DNA from: Clostridia bacterium DTU084
GTDB taxonomy: Bacteria; Bacillota; DTU084
Direction: 5' to 3'
Length of the DNA stretch: 35,498 nt
Assembly (NCBI GenBank): GCA_001512905.1
Contig: LFTB01000066.1
Span: forward strand, 1-35,498
The position numbers were made by a program, and so were the translations under genes. Position 1 is the stretch's first letter. The number at the start of each line of letters is the position of its first letter. Below the pieces are notes generated by a model. The model was not told where the DNA came from and did no database searches. It saw nothing but the letters and a program-made list of their open reading frames with translations. Shown here one piece after another: positions 23,737-31,168 of this stretch.

Positions 23737-24592
23737 TGAAGTGCAGCTTGGAGAGATACGCAAGCTAGCTGAAGAAAAACGCCGTTTTTTAGGTTTTATA
23801 GGTGAAACGCCTATAGCCAATGATATCTTCACTATTCTTGATAATATTGGAATTTCATTGTTAGAATATCCGATAAGATCAGATGGAAAAAGATCAGCTT
23901 TTTCTGCAGCGCTTATGTATTCTACAGAAGGTAATAAAGAACTTGCTTTTATTGGGTTAAATACAGCCGACTATTTTGATAATCAAATTTTTGCTCTTGC
24001 TCATGAGCTGTATCATTTTTACACTAAGACCGGTTCTCACTTTAGCCGTTCTTCTGAAGAAGGGGATAATTTAATTGAAATAAAGGCAAATAGATTTGCT
24101 GCAGAGTTCTTGTTGCCAGAAAACACTTTGAAGAACATCGTTCTAACTGAATTTAAAACAACTTCCCTTGAGAACAAGCAATTCAAAACATTACTTCGCT
24201 TCATTGCGAGGTTGCATTGCACCTGGTGGCTTCCATACCGCTCGCTTGTTAGAAGATTAAAAGAAATTAATGGAATTTCTGACGAACAATATAGTAAATT
24301 GTACATGATTGATGAGCGAGATCAGGCTGGCGAATATTGGCGTACAGGTATGGCCATTAATGAAGAAGTATTTTCAAAGCTTAACAAGCCAACAAATAAC
24401 ATCGGTACTTCGCCAAAGAATATTGAAATAATTATTCGAAACTTTGAGGACCATCTAATCGACGAAGATAATTTCATGAAAACACTAGCCCTTTTTAATA
24501 AGAAACCTGATGATTTTGGCTATGAATTTGAAGTTTCTGCTGAAGATATAGATGAATTTGAAAGATATTTTAATAAGGGAGGTTGGCGATGA
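23714..24592 (+). CDS. ImmA/IrrE family metallo-endopeptidase
   Basis: About 292 residues. The zinc-protease motif HELYH (H99-H103 counted from TTG 23708) and a downstream EIKANRFAAEFLLP helix, which supplies the third ligand, are the family hallmark. The C-terminal 130 residues are less conserved and helical. Its likely role is cleavage of the cognate XRE repressor, switching on the operon. ATG 23714 or TTG 23708 could start it; AAGGAG at 23697-23702 serves either (spacers 11 and 5). It overlaps the XRE gene by about 23 bases and the next gene by four (ATGA), so all three are one transcript. Confidence 0.9.
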   Translation: MNHLVALNEVQLGEIRKLAEEKRRFLGFIGETPIANDIFTILDNIGISLLEYPIRSDGKRSAFSAALMYSTEGNKELAFIGLNTADYFDNQIFALAHELYHFYTKTGSHFSRSSEEGDNLIEIKANRFAAEFLLPENTLKNIVLTEFKTTSLENKQFKTLLRFIARLHCTWWLPYRSLVRRLKEINGISDEQYSKLYMIDERDQAGEYWRTGMAINEEVFSKLNKPTNNIGTSPKNIEIIIRNFEDHLIDEDNFMKTLALFNKKPDDFGYEFEVSAEDIDEFERYFNKGGWR

Positions 24593-25294
24593 AAGTTGAC
24601 ATAACCTCCCCAAACCCGGCTTTGGAAAGCATCTTCAGCAATCCTAAATCAGCTTATTACCTTAGATGCTAATTTCCTTATTCCTCCAGATAGAAGCAAA
24701 TATGCGAAAAGAGCTTTTGATTTTTCAACATTCAAAAGGATATGGTTAGATCCTATTTTTAAAACATTTCCGAACTTAGCGATTCATGAAGCTGTATATA
24801 GTGAATTCTGTTCGACATCGGTGAAGGATTATGTGGACAAAAATATTAATTCTGTTCCTCCTCGGCTATTGGTTCATAGGGACTCTTCTTTATGCCCGGC
24901 AGAACGGATGCTTAGGGAATTAATAGAGGAAAAAATATATCCGTTAACAAGCTACGATCCAACTTTAGATAACAGGGAAGACCGAGGCGAAGTTAAATCT
25001 CTAGCCTACATAGCTGTAAAAGGTCTACTGTATTTTGCAGCCCACGATTCCAAAGCTATCCAGTTAATAGAAAAAGCCAAGGAGTGGGAGACTGGCTTAG
25101 ATAACGTTTGTGTTGTTAAAATGTATGAACTAATCTTTTATCTTTATAAAAACAATGTCAGTGATAAAAAGGATCTTAGAATGCTGTACAAGTATCAGTA
25201 TTATCTGACTAGATTTGAAAAGGAAACAAACCCAGAATGGTGCCAGTTTATAGAAGCTATGGAGGCACTATATCCTGGGTTTAACAAAGTATGA
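24589..25294 (+). pseudogene. PIN-like nuclease gene, frameshifted, third gene of the XRE/ImmA operon
   Basis: ATG 24589 overlaps the ImmA stop and gives MKVDITSPNPALESIF before a stop at 24670. The rest continues in another frame from about 24625-24655: ILNQLITLDANFLIPP, then FPNLAIHEAVYSEF, DNREDRGEVKSLAYIAV and LLYFAAHDSKAI, to the stop at 25292-25294. LDAN, the conserved Glu in IHEAVYSEF, and RGEV with AAHD have the order of the acidic residues of PIN-domain nucleases. Repaired, the protein would be about 235 residues, larger than most PIN toxins. A start at 24821 leaves a 157-residue product lacking the first acidic residues. I infer a regulated toxin or effector nuclease that has lost function by a single frameshift. 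Confidence 0.7.
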
Positions 25295-25385
25295 TGAACC
25301 CCAATCCTATCTTCACTAATTGTTTTAAATTACCTTTCATTTTTCCCGCACACCCCTCCGAAGGAAAAATAACGCATACATTACA

Positions 25386-25672
25386 GCAAACTCTATCACA
25401 GATATCTATTCTCTTCTTCACAAGCACCTTCACGACAAGGAACGTTCTAGACAGGAAATATCCAAAATAGTAAAAACTTTCAACACCATTGACATAAGAG
25501 GTTCTGATTGCGCAAAGGCTCCAGACTTGCACATGCCAGATTATGAGGATGCCTTGCTTGTTGCATGTGCTGAGCGTGGCAAGATGGAATGGATCATCAT
25601 CAGGAACGTAAAGGATTTGGCTGGCTCGCGGTGAAGGCTGTACTGCCCGGCAATTTTCTAAAAAACAAATAG
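25386..25672 (+). pseudogene. Remnant of a second PIN-domain protein
   Basis: One frame reads ANSITDIYSLLHKH, then FNTIDIRGSDCAKAPDLHMP and DYEDALLVACAERGKMEWII, then IRNVKDLAGSR, stopping at 25632-25634. A different frame continues VKAVLPGNFLKNK to a stop at 25670-25672. This is the C-terminal two thirds of a PIN_3-type PIN domain (DYEDAL and the final RNxKDL region), lacking the N-terminal LDTN part and carrying a frameshift near its end. No start codon with a ribosome-binding site is apparent. The rest of 25295-25860 shows no gene. Confidence 0.72.
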
Positions 25673-25790
25673 GACCTGAACCATCCGTCAGCATGCTTTT
25701 TGAGCAATGTTTTAACAAAATGGCTTTCACAAGTCTGTTTGTTTAGATACAGGTAACTGCCGTGTGAAGTTTTAAAGGGACTTTATGTCC

Positions 25791-25809
25791 GCAGATGGTG
25801 ACCGTCTGC
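25791..25809 (+). repeat. Near-perfect palindrome upstream of spoIVA
   Basis: GCAGATGG and CCGTCTGC form an 8-bp stem with one wobble pair around TGA. There is no T run after it, so it is not a typical terminator; it lies about 55 bases before the sigma-E-like -35 box. Confidence 0.4.
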
Positions 25810-25864
25810 CCGCACGAGATTACAAACAATAGAAAATTCTCTTTTAGATTTTGGCGTCCCGGTT

Positions 25865-25894
25865 GGTATATTGTCCGATGCTGTCCCATATATA
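25865..25894 (+). promoter_or_regulatory. Putative sigma-E promoter of spoIVA
   Basis: GGTATATT (25865-25872), a 14-base spacer and CATATATA (25887-25894) match the mother-cell sigma-E consensus (kmATATT, 13-15, CATACANT) well. The start codon is 46 bases downstream. spoIVA is a sigma-E gene in Bacillus. Confidence 0.65.
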
Positions 25895-25939
25895 TGTAAT
25901 GGACTGTGATGGGCGGGTGTGGAGGAGGGACGCTAGCAG

Positions 25940-27418
25940 ATGGAGAAATTTGATTTATTTCGGGACTTGGCCGAGCGGACCGGTGGCGATGTTTATTTGG
26001 GCATTGTGGGACCTGTACGCACCGGCAAATCGACCTTTATCAAGCGGTTCATGGAACTGTTGGTTTTGCCGTTGATGGAAGATCCTCACGAAAAAGAAAG
26101 GGCCCGTGACGAGCTGCCCCAAAGCGGCGCTGGCAGGACCATCATGACCACCGAGCCGAAGTTCGTGCCGGACGAGGCACAGAGCATCCAGTTGGAAGAT
26201 AACCTTCAGGTACGCATTCGCCTGGTGGATTGTGTAGGTTATACAGTTGAGGGTGCTTTAGGCTACATGGAAGCTGAAGGGCCGAGGATGGTGGTAACAC
26301 CGTGGTTTGCTGAACCTATCCCTTTCCAGCAGGCAGCTGAAGCTGGCACTCGGAAGGTTATCTCAGAACACTCAACAGTAGGTTTGGTGGTTACCACAGA
26401 CGGCACTGTCACCGATCTACCCCGCGAAGCCTATGTCCAGGCGGAAGAGCGGGTGATTCGGGAATTGGAAGAGCTAGGGAAGCCATATTTGATCCTGCTG
26501 AATTCCACCCGCCCCCATAGCGAGCAGGCACAGGATTTGGCTCAGGAGCTCTCCAGCCGCTACGGTGTCGCAGTAATTCCAGTGGATGTGATGAATATCG
26601 GCCAGAGGGATATTCTCAGCATCCTCGATCAGCTGTTATATGAATTTCCAGTGCGGGAAGTGCGGATTCGTTCTCCTCGCTGGCTGGAGTGCCTGCCAGA
26701 AGATCATTCATTGAAACAGCAATTTATGGAAGCTGTGCAGAAAACAGTGGCCGGCATCCATAAGCTGCGGGATATAGAAACAGCAGTCGATAATTTCGCA
26801 GCTTGTGATTTTCTGGAAACAGCCTCTTTAGATAACATGGAGTTGGGCACCGGTACTGCAACTATTAGCCTCGTTGCCAAACGGGAATTGTTCTTCTCCA
26901 CCTTAAGCGAACTCACCGAGCTGGAGGTGCGGGACGATCACGACCTCTTCCAGCTAATGCGGGATCTGAGCCGCGTCAGGCGCGAGTACGAGAAAGTGGC
27001 AGAGGCCCTGGAGCAGGTGCAGGAGAAGGGATACGGCATAGTCACACCACAATTGGAAGACATTACTTTCAACGAGCCCGAAGTGATTCGGCAGGGAGGC
27101 CGCTTCGGCGTGCGTCTTGAGGCCAGCGCTCCTTCCATCCATATGATTCGGGCGGATATAAAGACCGAAGTTACGCCTTTTGTGGGTACAGAGAAGCAGG
27201 GCGAGGAGTTTGTGCGCCGGCTTACAGAAGAGTTCGAGCTGGATCCGGCCAGAATCTGGCAGACAGACTTTTTGGGCATGAGCTTATACGATCTGATAAA
27301 AGACGGCCTGAGCAGCAAGCTCTACCGGATGCCAGAGAACGCACAGGAAAAGCTCAGAGAGACCCTGACCAAGATCATCAACGAGGGCAGCGGCGGCTTA
27401 ATTTGTATCATTCTGTGA
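25940..27418 (+). CDS. spoIVA: Stage IV sporulation protein A (spore coat morphogenetic ATPase)
   Basis: A 492-residue protein, the same length as Bacillus SpoIVA, and closely similar throughout. It starts MEKFDLFRDLAERTGGDVYL and has the Walker A motif GPVRTGKS (24-31), the LVDCVGYT motif, DELPQSGAGRTIMTTEPKF and the conserved end EGSGGLICIIL. SpoIVA hydrolyses ATP to polymerise on the outer forespore membrane and form the coat basement layer, anchored through SpoVM. GGAGGAGGG lies about 10 bases from the ATG. It would normally be next to gpsA; the insertion upstream has left its own promoter region intact. Confidence 0.98.
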   Translation: MEKFDLFRDLAERTGGDVYLGIVGPVRTGKSTFIKRFMELLVLPLMEDPHEKERARDELPQSGAGRTIMTTEPKFVPDEAQSIQLEDNLQVRIRLVDCVGYTVEGALGYMEAEGPRMVVTPWFAEPIPFQQAAEAGTRKVISEHSTVGLVVTTDGTVTDLPREAYVQAEERVIRELEELGKPYLILLNSTRPHSEQAQDLAQELSSRYGVAVIPVDVMNIGQRDILSILDQLLYEFPVREVRIRSPRWLECLPEDHSLKQQFMEAVQKTVAGIHKLRDIETAVDNFAACDFLETASLDNMELGTGTATISLVAKRELFFSTLSELTELEVRDDHDLFQLMRDLSRVRREYEKVAEALEQVQEKGYGIVTPQLEDITFNEPEVIRQGGRFGVRLEASAPSIHMIRADIKTEVTPFVGTEKQGEEFVRRLTEEFELDPARIWQTDFLGMSLYDLIKDGLSSKLYRMPENAQEKLRETLTKIINEGSGGLICIIL

Positions 27419-27447
27419 AAAAAGTCCCCCCAGGGGGCTTTTTTTTT
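27418..27447 (+). terminator. Rho-independent terminator after spoIVA
   Basis: A-rich, C-rich arm, then G-rich arm and nine T residues (27439-27447), giving a short GC stem extended by A-T pairs. It begins at the last base of the stop codon. Confidence 0.85.
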
Positions 27448-27487
27448 GCCTTTTAGCGTTGAAAAATAAAAAAATGGGGAACTCTAA

Positions 27488-27516
27488 GCAGGAATATTTC
27501 CTGTAGAAGCGAATAA
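27488..27516 (+). promoter_or_regulatory. Putative sigma-H promoter of hup
   Basis: GCAGGAATA (27488-27496), an 11-base spacer and AGCGAATAA (27508-27516) match the sigma-H consensus RNAGGAWWW-N11-RNNGAATWW at every constrained position. A 7-bp inverted repeat (TAGAAGC 27504-27510 with GCTTCTA 27532-27538) overlaps the -10 element. Confidence 0.7.
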
Positions 27517-27542
27517 TTAGAATAATATTGTGCTTCTAGCTT

Positions 27543-27577
27543 CCCCAAGGCGGACAAGCCCTCTCGCCGAAATGGGG
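27543..27577 (+). other. Possible structured leader of hup
   Basis: Nested pairings CCCC/GGGG (27543-27546 with 27574-27577) and GGCG/CGCC (27549-27552 with 27565-27568) could fold in the mRNA leader between the promoter and the HU ribosome-binding site. No known riboswitch pattern is recognised. Confidence 0.3.
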
Positions 27578-27615
27578 TAAGAGTAAAACGGAGAAGAGAA
27601 GGAGGTGACAGGCAC

Positions 27616-27888
27616 ATGACAAAAAGCGAATTAATCGATTCTATTGCGCAGATTTCCGGATTTACAAAAAAGGATGCAGGCAAAGCTCTGGACGCAGTAA
27701 TCGAGGCCATTAAGCAGAGTTTGATGCGCGGCGAAAAGGTACAGGTTGTAGGTTTTGGAACCTTCGAGGTGCGGGAGAGGGCTGAACGCATCGGGCGTAA
27801 CCCCAGAACAAAAGCTGAGGTTGTGATCCCAGCGCGTAAGGTACCGGTTTTCAAGGCTGGTAAAGCTTTGAAGGATGTAGTGAAGTAA
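27616..27888 (+). CDS. hup: HU-family DNA-binding protein
   Basis: A 90-residue histone-like protein, the standard HU length. [20 protein letters not shown] forms the N-terminal helices, [20 protein letters not shown] with NPRT leads into the DNA-binding beta arm, and [15 protein letters not shown] ends it. It bends and compacts DNA as a homodimer. A consensus AGGAGGTGA precedes the ATG. Its location after spoIVA is common in Bacillus and Clostridia, and the sigma-H-like promoter upstream suggests increased expression at the onset of sporulation. Confidence 0.96.
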   Translation: MTKSELIDSIAQISGFTKKDAGKALDAVIEAIKQSLMRGEKVQVVGFGTFEVRERAERIGRNPRTKAEVVIPARKVPVFKAGKALKDVVK

Positions 27889-27900
27889 AGTTTTTTTATC

Positions 27901-27938
27901 AAGGAGGAAGGGGGTTCTGCCCTCTTTCTTCTTAATTT
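27901..27938 (+). terminator. Weak terminator-like hairpin after hup
   Basis: A 14-base purine arm (27901-27914) pairs, with several G-T wobbles and one mismatch or so, with a pyrimidine arm (27920-27933). Only a few T residues follow. It is acceptable as the hup terminator but not strong. Confidence 0.5.
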
Positions 27939-28078
27939 AAATGAGAATGGGGTATCCTGGAAAGAGATCTGTGACACGCAGAGTATACATGCCCTTTCTT
28001 AATGCTGAAGCGCTGTTCTATCAAACGGAACTAGGGCATATAAATTGATCTAAAAAGAGAAATGGAGACGACGAAAAG
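27939..28078 (+). other. Leader region of the ilvE-hom-thrB-homocysteine operon
   Basis: Non-coding leader of about 140 bases. It holds a 7-bp inverted repeat ATGCCCT/AGGGCAT (27989-27995 with 28033-28039) that encloses 37 bases. No T-box, SAM or B12 riboswitch signature is present and no strong promoter is seen, so the control of this operon is not evident. Confidence 0.3.
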
Positions 28079-28951
28079 ATGATCATCTATCTTGACGGCA
28101 AATTTGTTCCCGAAGAGGAGGCTAAGGTATCGGTCTTCGACCACGGCCTGCTTTACGGAGATGGCGTTTTTGAAGGCATCCGCGCTTACAACGGCAGGGT
28201 CTTTCGCCTTACAGAGCACTTGGTGAGACTTTATAACTCTGCAAAAGCAATTCTTTTAGAGATCCCCATGTCCCTAGAAGAGATGGAAGAGGCGGTACTG
28301 GAAACTCTCAGACGCAACAAGTTAAAGGATGCCTATATCAGGCTGGTTGTCACAAGGGGCAAGGGAGATTTGGGGCTGGATCCCAAAAAATGCTGCAAAC
28401 CTACTGTCTTCATCATTACAGATGCCATTTCCCTCTACCCTGAAGAAATGTATAAAAACGGTTTGAAAATAGTCACTGTTCCCACGAGGCGCAATGCCCC
28501 TGAGGCAGTGAATCCTAATATAAAGTCCCTGAACTACCTCAACAATATTTTGGCCAAGATCGAGGCTGCCAACGCTGGAGCCCAAGAAGCTATTATGCTG
28601 AACAACGAGGGTTATGTGGCAGAGTGCACAGGGGACAACATTTTCATCATCAAAGACGGCAAGATTTACACGCCCAGCACAGCTTTAGGAGGACTGCCTG
28701 GCATAACCCGCAGTGCAGTTATTGAACTGGCAAGGAAAATGGGTTATACTGTAGAGGAAACTTTCTTCACTCGCTATGACATATACACAGCAGACGAAGC
28801 TTTCCTCACCGGCACTGCTGCCGAGGCCATTCCTGTAGTGGAGTTGGATGGCAGAGCCATTGGCAACGGCAAGCCTGGGCCCATTACACAGGAGCTCATC
28901 GCAGCTTACAGGGAACTTGTCAACAGCGAAGGAACACCAATAGGAGAGTAA
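28079..28951 (+). CDS. ilvE: Branched-chain amino acid aminotransferase (class IV)
   Basis: A 290-residue PLP enzyme that transfers the amino group between glutamate and the keto acids of valine, leucine and isoleucine. It has [20 protein letters not shown] (20-39), the PLP lysine K149 in [34 protein letters not shown] and [12 protein letters not shown]-amino-acid aminotransferases share the fold, but the motif set favours IlvE. It is the first gene of an operon with hom and thrB; its stop overlaps the hom start by one base (TAATG). Confidence 0.92.
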   Translation: MIIYLDGKFVPEEEAKVSVFDHGLLYGDGVFEGIRAYNGRVFRLTEHLVRLYNSAKAILLEIPMSLEEMEEAVLETLRRNKLKDAYIRLVVTRGKGDLGLDPKKCCKPTVFIITDAISLYPEEMYKNGLKIVTVPTRRNAPEAVNPNIKSLNYLNNILAKIEAANAGAQEAIMLNNEGYVAECTGDNIFIIKDGKIYTPSTALGGLPGITRSAVIELARKMGYTVEETFFTRYDIYTADEAFLTGTAAEAIPVVELDGRAIGNGKPGPITQELIAAYRELVNSEGTPIGE

Positions 28952-30258
28952 TGCCTATGAAGCAGATCGGTCTTGGACTATTAGGGTTAGGGACAGTTGG
29001 CACAGGTTTGTGCAAACTGGTCATGGAGAACAAAGAGCTGATTGAAAAGCGTATGGGGATTAGCCTCGAGCTCAAAAAGGCCCTGGTGCGGGATCTGAAT
29101 CGCGAGCGGATCCTGTCCCAGGGCCAACTTACAACAGATCCCAATGAGATCCTAAAGGACCCCTCAATTCAGATTGTGGTTGAGGTGATGGGCGGAGTTG
29201 AGCCAGCCAAGACATACATCACCGAAGCCCTCAAGGCAGGGAAGGCTGTGGTCACAGCCAACAAGGAGCTCATCGCCAAAGAAGGCCACGAGCTTCTCAC
29301 TTTGGCCACAGAAGTGGGCCAGGATCTTTATTTTGAAGCCAGCGTGGCCGGAGGCATTCCCATTATCAGGACTCTCAAGGAGTCCCTCATTGGGAACCGC
29401 ATTACCGGCATTTTTGGGATCATCAACGGCACCACCAATTACATTCTCACCAAAATGAGCCAGGAAGGGAGCTCCTTGGAATCTGCACTGGCAGCTGCTC
29501 AAAGAAAAGGCTATGCAGAAGCAGATCCTTCCTCTGACGTTGAAGGCTGGGATGCAGCATATAAGCTGGCCATTCTCGCCTCCATCGCCTTTGGCAGCAG
29601 GGTGGAGATCGACAAGGTCCATGTAGAGGGGATCTGTAAAATCGAGCCTGAGGATCTCAAATATTCACAAGAGTTGGGATACACCTTGAAACTTCTTGCC
29701 ATCGGCAAGAACAGTCCAGAGGGCATCCAGGTGCGGGTTCATCCCACCCTCATTCCGCAGCAGCACCCCCTGGCAACTGTAAGCGGCGTCTATAACGCCG
29801 TCTTTCTCGAAGATGACTCCTTTGGAGAGCTGATGTTCTACGGCCGGGGAGCAGGGGAATTGCCCACAGGCAGCGCTGTGCTGTCTGATGTGATCGCCTG
29901 CGGTCGGGATCTGGTTTTAGGCAAGGCGGGAAGCCTCAATTGCACTTGCTTTGAGGAACGGCCTGTTCTGCCCATGGATGATGTCCAGTGCAAATATTAC
30001 GTCAGGCTGGTTGTGGACGACAGGCCTGGGGTTTTAGCGAAAATTGCAGATTGTTTCGGCTCCAATGGTGTGAGCCTTGCCCAGGTGATCCAAAAAGGTT
30101 ACGAGGAGCCAGTTGATTTGGTATTCGTCAGCCACAGGGTGCAGGAGGGGCAGATGAAAAAGGCTTTGGCTCAAATTGAAGCCCTTCCGTTTGTGCATAA
30201 GGTGGCTAATTTGATTCGCGTTGAAGGGGAAGAGCAATTTGGAACAGCAGCGCGTTAG
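28951..30258 (+). CDS. hom: Homoserine dehydrogenase with C-terminal ACT domain
   Basis: A 435-residue enzyme that reduces aspartate semialdehyde to homoserine. The Rossmann motif GLGTVGTGL is at about residues 11-19, ANKELIAKEG is the NAD(P)/substrate lysine region, and GIINGTTNYILTKM and the following GYAEADPSSDVEGWDAAYKL form the substrate site. From about 350 an ACT domain (YYVRLVVDDRPGVLAKIAD) provides the feedback-control module, probably for threonine. Start could be ATG 28951 or ATG 28957. In this operon the same aspartate semialdehyde would also feed the homocysteine route encoded downstream, so Hom stands at a branch point. Confidence 0.96.
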   Translation: MPMKQIGLGLLGLGTVGTGLCKLVMENKELIEKRMGISLELKKALVRDLNRERILSQGQLTTDPNEILKDPSIQIVVEVMGGVEPAKTYITEALKAGKAVVTANKELIAKEGHELLTLATEVGQDLYFEASVAGGIPIIRTLKESLIGNRITGIFGIINGTTNYILTKMSQEGSSLESALAAAQRKGYAEADPSSDVEGWDAAYKLAILASIAFGSRVEIDKVHVEGICKIEPEDLKYSQELGYTLKLLAIGKNSPEGIQVRVHPTLIPQQHPLATVSGVYNAVFLEDDSFGELMFYGRGAGELPTGSAVLSDVIACGRDLVLGKAGSLNCTCFEERPVLPMDDVQCKYYVRLVVDDRPGVLAKIADCFGSNGVSLAQVIQKGYEEPVDLVFVSHRVQEGQMKKALAQIEALPFVHKVANLIRVEGEEQFGTAAR

Positions 30259-31153
30259 GGTAATTGTTCCGGCCACTACAGCAAACATGGGGCCGGGCTT
30301 CGACACTTTAGGAATGGCCTTAGGGCTGTACAATATCGTGGAGCTGGAAAGCACCACCGATGGCAGGATTACAGTATCTGTGGAAGGGGAAGGAGCTGGC
30401 GAGCTGCCTTGCGATGAGAGCAATTTGGTCTGCCGGGCTGCCTCCAGGCTCTGGGAGCAAGTGGATTTTCCCGTAGAAGGATTTAAGGTGCACCTTATCA
30501 ACAACATCCCCCTTGCCCGGGGGCTGGGCTCCAGCGCAGCCGCTATTGTGGGGAGTCTTGTGGCAGCCAATCTCCTGTCTGGGGGGAGACTTTCTGCAGA
30601 TGAAATACTGGCTTTGGCCACTGAATTTGAGGGGCATCCAGATAACGCAGCACCTGCTCTGCTTGGAGGCTTTGTGGTTTCTGTAAAGGACGGGGATCAG
30701 GTGAGGGCGATGCAGCTGCCTGTTCCGCCAAGGCTGCGGGCTGTTGTGGCCATTCCCGATTTTGAATTGTCCACAGAAGCTGCCCGCAATGCACTGCCCA
30801 AAGAGGTTAGCATGCAGGATGCCACCTTCAACATCAGCCGCACAGCCATGCTGGTGGGAGCTTTAGCTACAGGGCAAATGCGCTACCTCCGGCATGCTTT
30901 TCAAGACAGGCTGCACCAGCCGTATCGCGCTTCTTTAATTCCAGGCTTTGAAAAGGTTGTAGCTGCCGGGCAGGCAGCAGGCGCAAGAGGCGTGGTGCTC
31001 AGCGGGGCAGGACCAACTGTGATCGCCTTCTACACAAATCGGGAGCAGGGCGGCCTAATCGGTGCTGCTATGAAAAAAGCCTTTGCCGAGGCAGGGGTAA
31101 AGTGTGAAACACTTTTGACATCTTTGGTATCCCATGGAGCCAGGGTGGCCTGA
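30239..31153 (+). CDS. thrB: Homoserine kinase
   Basis: About 304 residues of the GHMP kinase family; phosphorylates homoserine for threonine synthesis. Motifs are VPATTANMGPGFDTLG near the N-terminus, the ATP loop PLARGLGSSAAAIVGS, and a late GARGVVLSGAGPTVIAF. TTG 30221 opens the frame, but TTG 30239 has GGGGA with an 8-base spacer and gives the usual short N-terminus. It overlaps hom by 20 bases. No threonine synthase (thrC) follows; the next genes belong to homocysteine synthesis. Confidence 0.95.
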   Translation: MEQQRVRVIVPATTANMGPGFDTLGMALGLYNIVELESTTDGRITVSVEGEGAGELPCDESNLVCRAASRLWEQVDFPVEGFKVHLINNIPLARGLGSSAAAIVGSLVAANLLSGGRLSADEILALATEFEGHPDNAAPALLGGFVVSVKDGDQVRAMQLPVPPRLRAVVAIPDFELSTEAARNALPKEVSMQDATFNISRTAMLVGALATGQMRYLRHAFQDRLHQPYRASLIPGFEKVVAAGQAAGARGVVLSGAGPTVIAFYTNREQGGLIGAAMKKAFAEAGVKCETLLTSLVSHGARVA

Positions 31154-31168
31154 GGGGGAGGGTTTAGC

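Noticed and set aside
25281-25730. 149-codon minus-strand frame downstream of the PIN-like gene
   Set aside because: It runs antisense to a clear PIN remnant on the plus strand and resembles nothing.
27889-28078. T-box leader before ilvE
   Set aside because: The conserved T-box (AGGGTGG-ACCGCG) and a following terminator are absent.
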